Positions 21,835-26,819 of a stretch of DNA of 26,819 nucleotides are shown here, piece after piece. Positions within the stretch are counted from its first letter, which is position 1, and the number at the start of each line of letters is the position of its first letter. Origin of the DNA: Lingula anatina (Eukaryota; Brachiopoda; Lingulata; Lingulida; Lingulidae). The translations under genes and the position numbers were made by a program. The notes under the pieces are model-generated. The model did no database searches. It was not told the origin of the DNA and was given only the letters and a program-made list of their open reading frames with translations. The stretch covers positions 1 through 26,819 of the forward strand of contig NW_019775467.1 of the NCBI RefSeq assembly GCF_001039355.2. Direction: 5' to 3'.

Positions 21835-22270
21835 TGTGTGTGTTTTTCAGATTAGTAAATAAGTAGCAGTAATATAATTTACTTTTACTCTCAAATAGGG
21901 CTGCACTACGGGACGCAGAAAGGACACCATCCAGTATATAGTGGGCTTTAACAGGTATGAGTTTTGGACACTGGTAATAACAGAATTTATTGGATTAGGT
22001 TTTATTTTTTAATGTGAACTGGACTTATATCTGCTCCAAGTATGAATTTAGAAATGTGTAACACTAAAGGTATAATTTCAATTCCATATCTAGATCTAAT
22101 TTGCATTAAAAGTAAAAATGTCTTTGGATTAACCTCAACTGGCTTATTTTCTTTTATTTTAATTTTTAAATTAATTGTCCAGGTGATAACTTACCACTAA
22201 GAGACATGATACTGCTGCTCTCCTCATGGACAAACTTTCTGGTTACAGCTTCTTCCATGAGCTGTTTCAC
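8804..22270 (-). CDS. SGSM1/2: Small G protein signalling modulator 1/2-like (RUN and Rab-binding domains), partial, nine exons
   Basis: SGSM1 and SGSM2 are RUN-TBC proteins that bind Rap and Rab GTPases and stimulate GTP hydrolysis by Rabs, acting at Golgi and recycling membranes. The identification comes from strong resemblance to the remembered human proteins along the whole length. Joined coding exons, in transcript order, are 22270-22195, 17571-17406, 16763-16647, 15997-15930, 15576-15422, 13246-13109, 12685-12558, 9280-9213 and 8968-8804. The total is 1081 bases, about 360 codons, and all eight junctions keep frame. The first four exons and the start of the fifth form the RUN domain (motifs [51 protein letters not shown]). 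The last three form the PH-like Rab-binding domain ([47 protein letters not shown]). The first exon and the C-terminal TBC domain, with its catalytic Arg and Gln, are not in the window. No stops or frameshifts are seen, so it is not a pseudogene over this part. Confidence 0.95.
9213..9280 (-). CDS. SGSM1/2: SGSM exon 8: Rab-binding domain
   Basis: This 68-base exon encodes [20 protein letters not shown] and QQ, matching the YWDYA...[10 protein letters not shown] segment of human SGSM1. The intron before it is the longest between exons 2 and 9, at about 3.3 kb. The acceptor is ATTTTCCAG and the donor CAGC|GTAAGT. Confidence 0.94.
10648..10673. repeat. Poly-C/poly-A tract
   Basis: Fourteen C followed by twelve A. 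Homopolymer runs of this kind are unstable and prone to sequencing error. Confidence 0.9.
11047..11303. mobile_element. Fold-back MITE, copy 1
   Basis: This 257-base element has ends that are imperfect inverted repeats (GGGACCATTCCCATACC against the complement of GGTATAGGAACGTGGTC). Its arms pair nearly to the centre, where CTACTGAAGCTGCTAA faces its partly diverged complement. The same layout recurs at 21300-21552, so this is a dispersed family. It encodes nothing. A 4-base CTAA flanks both sides and might be a target duplication. Confidence 0.8.
11795..11850 (+). repeat. Tandem duplication, 28-bp unit, two copies
   Basis: Units at 11795-11822 and 11823-11850 begin ACACATCA and end GGATTTT. 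They differ at three positions. Confidence 0.85.
12558..12685 (-). CDS. SGSM1/2: SGSM exon 7: start of PH-like Rab-binding domain
   Basis: It encodes [20 protein letters not shown] and PNQLM, then a polar stretch ([12 protein letters not shown]). The GYLSLHQ...WTPNQLM motif opens the Rab-binding domain of SGSM proteins. The acceptor is GCCTGCAG and the donor AAAG|GTGACC. Confidence 0.95.
13109..13246 (-). CDS. SGSM1/2: SGSM exon 6: linker
   Basis: This phase 0 to 0 exon of 46 codons has a Ser-rich start ([11 protein letters not shown]) and then [20 protein letters not shown] and VHVQP. It corresponds to the [10 protein letters not shown]...[12 protein letters not shown] block in the human proteins. 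The acceptor is TTCTTCCAG and the donor CCA|GTATGT. Confidence 0.95.
13247..15421 (-). other. SGSM intron between exons 5 and 6
   Basis: About 2.2 kb, AT-rich, with a T-rich tract near 13310-13335. I see no exon, RNA gene or clear repeat family in it. Confidence 0.6.
15422..15576 (-). CDS. SGSM1/2: SGSM exon 5: RUN-to-linker segment
   Basis: The split Val codon is followed by [20 protein letters not shown] and [12 protein letters not shown], nearly identical to human SGSM1/2. A SPKRPGLQ motif ends the exon in phase 0 at a GTATAT donor. This is among the most conserved blocks in the gene. Confidence 0.96.
15930..15997 (-). CDS. SGSM1/2: SGSM exon 4: end of RUN domain
   Basis: This 68-base exon encodes [20 protein letters not shown] followed by LL. 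It matches the KYYEKEALL...DGPILASLL segment of human SGSM1. The acceptor is TTTTTCCAG and the donor TTAG|GTAATG. Confidence 0.93.
15998..16646 (-). other. SGSM intron between exons 3 and 4
   Basis: About 650 bases. It holds an AAAT microsatellite near 16049-16070 and a short AT run near 16498-16511. Nothing else is seen. Confidence 0.6.
16647..16763 (-). CDS. SGSM1/2: SGSM exon 3: RUN domain
   Basis: The exon encodes [10 protein letters not shown] and then [11 protein letters not shown], like the LWIRTALFEK motif of human SGSM. The acceptor is GGCAACAG, 10 bases past a more obvious TTTAG. Only the downstream one keeps the frame with exon 2. The donor is GGAA|GTAAGC. Confidence 0.92.
16764..17405 (-). 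other. SGSM intron between exons 2 and 3
   Basis: About 640 bases of AT-rich sequence, with a degenerate TG-rich stretch near 17335-17375. No exon or repeat family is seen. Confidence 0.6.
17406..17571 (-). CDS. SGSM1/2: SGSM exon 2: RUN domain core
   Basis: The acceptor TTTCCAG and the donor AA|GTGAGA bound 166 bases. The split first codon gives Gly, then [18 protein letters not shown], which is the RUN signature helix of SGSM proteins. It ends near ENLHEAS. The frame runs from phase 1 to phase 2. Confidence 0.95.
18233..18246. repeat. Poly-C tract
   Basis: A run of 13 C. A separate run of 18 T lies at 18500-18517. Confidence 0.9.
18804..19151 (-). mobile_element. Non-LTR retrotransposon fragment, C-terminal end of a reverse transcriptase
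   Basis: The minus-strand frame of 115 codons contains [11 protein letters not shown] (residues 11-21), [20 protein letters not shown] (34-53) and [14 protein letters not shown] (59-72). This series is typical of the region just after the palm and thumb in LINE reverse transcriptases of the RTE or related clades in invertebrates. The catalytic part is missing, so this is a dead, truncated copy. The first nine residues of the frame do not fit and mark the break. A fold-back element starts 19 bases beyond the end of the frame. Confidence 0.8.
19170..19427. mobile_element. Fold-back element of a second type
   Basis: The two halves are inverted copies. GGCATTTACTAACACTACCC on the left recurs inverted on the right with one change, and similarity extends from the ends (CAGGTCTCATAAAC against CAGGCCTTATAAAC) to the ATAACCCAC motif deep in each arm. 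The CAGG...CCTG ends recall hAT-type termini, but no 8-base target duplication is visible. It encodes nothing. Confidence 0.75.
19469..19500 (+). repeat. Short tandem duplication, 16-bp period
   Basis: TTTCAATATAACAG occurs twice, at 19471-19484 and 19487-19500. Confidence 0.8.
20257..20292 (+). repeat. Short direct repeat
   Basis: ATCTCAGGATCTCA occurs at 20257-20270 and again at 20279-20292. Confidence 0.8.
20839..21070 (+). mobile_element. RTE/SINE-like tail repeat
   Basis: It starts with a hairpin (GCACTC/GAGTGC) followed by AGACCTCCGCCAAGG, and ends with ATAACCTCCTTGGTGGTGGT. These ends are imperfect inverted copies. The centre includes GAAAATTTCATCAAAATCCG and a GACAGACA/AACAAACA tract. 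I recall this combination as a widespread repeat in fish and marine invertebrates, linked to RTE-type LINE tails and their SINEs. The assignment is from memory and unverified. Confidence 0.65.
21300..21552. mobile_element. Fold-back MITE, copy 2
   Basis: Second member of the family at 11047-11303. It shares the GGGACCATTCCCA end and the central CACCTACTGAAGCTGCTA, which here has a perfect inverted partner in the other arm, so this copy folds better than copy 1. The flanks read AGTGATAG before and AGTCATAG after, a possible 8-base target duplication with one mismatch. Confidence 0.8.
21791..21843 (+). repeat. TG microsatellite
   Basis: About 25 GT/TG units with two interruptions (TA and AT). 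Confidence 0.95.
22195..22270 (-). CDS. SGSM1/2: SGSM exon 1 of the nine found: start of RUN domain
   Basis: The acceptor ATATTCCAG precedes GTG and the donor G|GTAAGT follows. Twenty-five codons plus one base read [17 protein letters not shown] and on to MSLS. This matches the N-terminal helix of the SGSM RUN domain. It starts in phase 0, so one more coding exon carrying the initiator Met must lie to the right; I could not find it up to 26819. Confidence 0.93.
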
Positions 22271-23066
22271 CTGGAATATTAAGAAAATGCAGATGTGAAA
22301 CCAATTATGCTAATGAGTTTTGTCTTTTTTGGATATTTTGCTAAGAAGAATCTTTTTGGGAAATATGCCTCTTTCAATTTATGAAACACTTCAAATAACT
22401 AGGTTACATATTAGTAGTAATTGTCTCCTGAAAGGATCAACCACTGAAGTTAAAACTTTGGACATTGTTTTTGTTATATATTTGTACAATTAATGATTAC
22501 AGTTAACTTTAACCTAATTTCCTGCACTTTGTTTTTATAAACCCTAGATAATATTTAGAAACTTAATTTTTTCATAATTTCAGAATACTCTAAACAATCT
22601 TCTCCCAATAAAGACATGCATCCAGAATACAGAGCACTTCACTTTAATGTATGTAATATACCCCCAACAGTCCATCAATCAGTGATCATGTAATTCCTAA
22701 ATTTCAAAAATCCAGAAACTGTACTGAGAAGGGCAAAAAAGTAAAAATAAAAAAAAAAAAAGAAAGTAAACAAAGCAACATACACTTGTACTGAGTTTCA
22801 CAAAAAATGCAAATGAAACTTGGACTTTATTTGATGCCAGCTATAAAAGAAGGAAATCATGCCTACATTTTCAGGACATATTGTTAATAAACAGGAAAAC
22901 GTTCACATATGACTCTCTTGAGGCACAGGTTATCATGGAATGGGTAGATTATCAAGTCTAGGTAACGGGCCAAGGCCTTTGTTAACATCAGCATTGCACA
23001 AGGACAAGATTTCAAAATGTTCTTCCTAGAATATATAAATGGCCTCAATTACAAAATCAAGAGAAA

Positions 23067-23068
<2 letters not shown>

Positions 23069-23106
<38 letters not shown>
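23069..23106. repeat. AT microsatellite
   Basis: Nineteen uninterrupted AT units. Confidence 0.95.
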
Positions 23107-23109
<3 letters not shown>

Positions 23110-24126
23110 ACTCACTGTAACTTTGAATTATTTCAAGATAATGGTTAAAAGACTCTTGAGAAAATAGTGAAATGGAGTACTTTTGAACTGTTAAACTACC
23201 ACTCTGAACAGAAGTAAAAGAAGAAAGGGGCGAAAGCCAAGGAAATCCAGTACTGGTATATGATACTCTTCATAAAAAATTTTTAAAAAAACTTCTTTAC
23301 TAGTGATCATGTCAGCGAGCAAAATTTTGGCAAAACAGAGGTTAATGTAACAAATCTGAAATTGTATTATTGTTGTATTTTTAGTCCATGAATACTCCAA
23401 CAGTGGAACTCAATGACTTAATAAATGATGAATCTAATATAAATTTATCAAGTGAAGTCTTACAACACAATACCTTATAATCTGACAGCTACTGACTATT
23501 CAGGATAAGGAAAATAGTATGATCAAAAATTACATACAAATAATATATTATGAATTTAACAAAATGTATCCTTACAACAACAACAGTGAATTGTCTGAAA
23601 ATATAACTCATCTCATTGATTTGAAACTGCTATTCATGGACCAAAACCTTTCAGGAAATTGGAATGCAAGTATACTAACAAGGTTGGCATATTCCTGGCA
23701 ATTTTTAAGTATTAAGTACACAGCCATATGCAAACATGAATTAATTGTTTGATTTAGAATGTTAAGTGCTGACAACTTCAATTCAACCAAATTGATAAGT
23801 ATGACCTAGGTAATTCAGATATCTATCACGGATATTGATAAATATAAGAAATGGTGAAATAAAAACACCACAATCAATCATTGCATTCATAATGACTGTA
23901 TAAAAAAAAAAGAGTTAAAGGCCAAAGCGGCACTGCAAATAGTCCAAAGAAGTATTCTACTTTGTTTCTTGACATGCTTCAGTGTCATCGTTCCATTTGA
24001 ACCTCTCATTTACAGCTAACAGCATATATAAACAAATCACCGCCTCTATCAAAAATTTCATTCCAAGATCCCTTCACCCTAGCAATCTTTTAATTGCACA
24101 TGCAGATATTTATGTTATTTTGATTT

Positions 24127-24200
24127 CTTGTTGCAATTCAGAGTTCTAAATCATCAAATCAAACTTGTTGCAATTCAGAGTTCTAAATCATCAAATCAAA
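24127..24200 (+). repeat. Perfect tandem duplication, 37-bp unit
   Basis: Units 24127-24163 and 24164-24200 are identical, beginning CTTGTTGCAATTCAGAG. Exact identity suggests a recent event or an assembly artefact. Confidence 0.95.
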
Positions 24201-24465
24201 ATTATTCTAGAAACTTTTCATTAAAACAAGGCAGCAAAGCTGTCACATGGATTGGCATATTCATGGGAAAACTAACAGAAGCACAGCATTTAGTCTAAAA
24301 ATGATGAGCAATCACTATGATGATGAAAGTGCAAAAATGTATTTTTAAAGTTTGATGCAATATTACAAATAAGGCTTAAAAAATAATATTACACCCTTTA
24401 ACTTTGCACTACTGTCACTTTGGACATTCAGAAAATATTACAAGCACAGGACTTCAAACCCATGG

Positions 24466-24945
24466 CAGTTCAAAGTCACACCTTGAAAATGCATATTTGT
24501 GAATAAAAATGAAAAAAATCACTAAATAACTTCATAACTATAAGAAAAATAATAATCCAATGAGGCTGGGTCTTTAATTGGATATGTATATTAGTCCTAT
24601 GAATCATGATTATAAATTTCAGCATAATATGTAAACTGGTTTTCCTTAAAATGTCTTTATGATGACAGTACACAGTTTTTTCTCAATTTAGATACAATAT
24701 TACTTGATGCTTAGCCACTACCAGTTTAAATAACAGTATATACTAACAGCATGCATGGTACTGTGGAAATTCAGAACTTCTAATTAGTGCAGGTTTTCGG
24801 AACTGTGGATATGCAAAGTCACACCTGGAAAATGCCAATTTGTCAAAAATAACAAATCCAGAACAGAGCTTCGAGAAAAATAATCTAATTTGATGGCTTT
24901 CTGAACTCTGGATGTATTTCAATCCTAGGAATCATTCCAGTACAT
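24466..24945 (+). repeat. Diverged direct repeat pair
   Basis: The segment at about 24466-24620 resembles that at about 24808-24945. Shared blocks appear in the same order: CAAAGTCACACCT, GAAAATGC, AGAAAAATAAT, and a CCTA-GAATCAT block. This looks like an old duplication or two members of one repeat family. Confidence 0.5.
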
Positions 24946-26625
24946 GAATGAGAGAATGATAAGCAAAACATTTTTTTTTTCTGTGATATTTATAAGTAAA
25001 AATTCTTGGAAAGGGCAGTGATATGTCAGAAGCAAATGCTAACAGCAACAACTAATGCAGGCAATAGCATATGTCAAGACAAGCAATGCCTGTTCATAAT
25101 GATCAAAAGAAATAAGGAAACAAACACAAAATTTTCAATTCTTGTGATAAAAAGAAAAGAATTGTAAGTTGTTCTTTTATCTTACCTAATCAAGTAAATT
25201 TAGGGAAACATACAGACTTGTGTAAATTAGTTGAATTATTTTTAAATAGATAGCATTTACTATCTTTAATGCATTAATTTTTCTGTACAAATTCTGGATT
25301 ATTTTTTAGAGATTATTTTGCTCTAAACACAATTGCCCTCAGTACAATTTTCTCACACAATCAATAGCCATAACATGACTAGTATGGACATCAAGCAATT
25401 ATAATTACCAATATCCAGTTGGCAAGTCGCAGTCATATTAATGACTGAATAAGAGATTTAGTGGATTTCACACTTATTACCAGAGTGAACAATATCCCAA
25501 CCTGATAAAGATAAAGACCTCGTAACTACTTGTCTCTGTTCTCATGATTTCACAAGAACATTGTCTTGTTGACCAACTTACAGTTCTACTTGAAGTTTAC
25601 TCTGTAAAACGTCTTACAATATTCTTAAAAGGTAGTCTAAAAATAAAACCCTTCAGGCCAAGGACAAGAGAAGATGCATAAAACAGTCCTTCTATCTATA
25701 TTTTCTATTCTTGTATCATGTAATAAAAATATTCAGATTAAACAGACTAGGTCACCATGGTAACAGGAAATTGCCAATGAACATGATCTACTGAAGCTTA
25801 AACAACTTCGATCCTTTATCTATACAGCCCATCAAGATTTTTTCACTGCTTTCCTTTCTTTTCACCTACCTTATCTTGACTGCACAAAATTAATTTGAAA
25901 AATAGATTAATACAATATATTAATAATTTTTTTTTCATCATATAAAGTCACACTTTATTGACGTGCAAGAACAATACCAGACAATGTAAACAAAACAGGC
26001 GTGGGTGTATGTTATCCGACAGATCTTGTTATCAGACATGTGCAGTCATCACTTTGGATCAATACAATGAGAACTGACCTTAAAATGACTGGTTACATCT
26101 GCCAAAATCTGGTAAGGTAACAACAAAAACAAGAGGTGCATGATCTGTGTCACACCAGCATCTCTTGACTAATTAATTTTTTCAAATGATTGAAAAATCT
26201 TCTCTTACAGTGAAGTTACTTAAAGAACAGCTTTGATGGTTTGCTACATAACATATTAAAGTATAGATGTTGATTTGACATCATAAAAATAATTGTGAAA
26301 AAATAAATCTTATTAAAAGACCAATCAGCCTGCTATTGAAATTAGAGGGATAATACAAATCAAATCAAACTAGTACGAGTGATATTTTACAGAGATGTCA
26401 ACCTCAAGGCAAAACTAGACATGAAGAACGAAACAGTACAGATGAATTGTTAGCATTTAACTATATCAACTGTCCATATCTTGATTGCCTCATGTTTTAA
26501 CCCATCACCTAATTACATTGTTTCATGTATAATTCATATATACTGGGGGCCTCTTCATAAGAGAACTTACCCTTTCTGACTGACAGCTAAAACATTGAAA
26601 GCCTACTACATAGAGGACACAGAAC

Positions 26626-26659
26626 TGTTAATATTAGTCTTTTTGTTAATATTAGTCTT
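26626..26659 (+). repeat. Short direct repeat, 16-bp unit
   Basis: TGTTAATATTAGTCTT occurs at 26626-26641 and again at 26644-26659. Confidence 0.9.
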
Positions 26660-26819
26660 ACAATTAAAACAAAAGGGTGGAGATGTCAGGGGGACTTCTA
26701 GCTTCTTTCCAGGACATAATTTAAGCTTAGATTGTTATCAGAATTAGTAACAACTGATTTTTAGCAAGAGTGATAAAGGTGCTCAGAAACAAGAAATGTG
26801 AGACTGAATACATCAAAGA

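Larger units (their letters stand above)
17572..22194 (-). other. SGSM intron between exons 1 and 2, rich in repeats
   Basis: This 4.6-kb intron carries most of the mobile DNA in the window: a LINE fragment, two fold-back elements, an RTE/SINE-like tail, a TG microsatellite and poly-C and poly-T tracts. A motif of about 34 bases around TTTTGTAAAAGCAAAA occurs twice in direct orientation (17770-17803 and 18067-18100), suggesting remnants of one older repeat. Confidence 0.7.
22271..26819. other. Probable first SGSM intron and upstream DNA, no exon seen
   Basis: This 4.5 kb should contain or precede the first coding exon of the SGSM gene. I looked on the minus strand for a short segment ending in a Lys-Lys-Glu-like sequence before a GT donor and found none I can support. 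The region holds an AT microsatellite, two tandem duplications and a diverged direct repeat. No RNA gene or mobile element with clear ends is seen. Confidence 0.5.

Noticed and set aside
21791-21843. Valine/cysteine repeat frame across the TG tract
   Set aside because: It is only the translation of a microsatellite.
1-26819. CRISPR array, prophage, operon or viral gene
   Set aside because: No regularly spaced repeats, phage genes, bacterial signals or viral protein motifs were seen. The window is animal nuclear DNA.

Overview
This is AT-rich nuclear DNA from an animal. The evidence is spliced exons with GT/AG borders, long introns, no operons or ribosome binding sites, microsatellites, a decayed LINE and several fold-back elements. 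The clearest gene resembles human SGSM1/SGSM2. The repeat types suggest an invertebrate, probably marine (mollusc, echinoderm, hemichordate or cephalochordate). I cannot name the species from sequence alone.

Left part (1-7.4 kb, plus strand): two genes. The first (77-1360) ends in a single hydrophobic tail and looks like a tail-anchored membrane protein. It may be the last exon of a larger gene whose start lies left of the window. After about 4 kb of non-coding DNA, holding a tRNA-Gly-like relic and a 221-bp inverted-repeat element, comes an uninterrupted 553-codon frame (5379-7040). It encodes a protein with a hydrophilic N-terminus and about eight membrane segments, of a family I do not recognise.

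Right part (8.8-22.3 kb, minus strand): nine exons of an SGSM1/2-type gene, read from high to low coordinates. I rebuilt the exons by splice sites; every junction keeps the reading frame. They encode about 360 residues covering the rest of a RUN domain (apart from its first few residues) and the PH-like Rab-binding domain. The first exon was not found and probably lies beyond 26819. The catalytic TBC (Rab-GAP) half is also absent from the 8.8 kb to the left. Either the two plus-strand genes sit inside a long SGSM intron, or the gene or the assembly is interrupted there.

The introns carry two copies of one roughly 255-bp fold-back element (11.0 and 21.3 kb), a different 258-bp fold-back element (19.2 kb) beside a LINE reverse-transcriptase fragment, an RTE/SINE-like tail (20.8 kb), short tandem duplications and simple repeats. 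The last 4.5 kb (22.3-26.8 kb) shows no exon I can support.

The genes do not form a pathway. SGSM proteins act on small GTPases of the Rab/Rap families at endomembranes. The two plus-strand genes are membrane proteins of unknown role.
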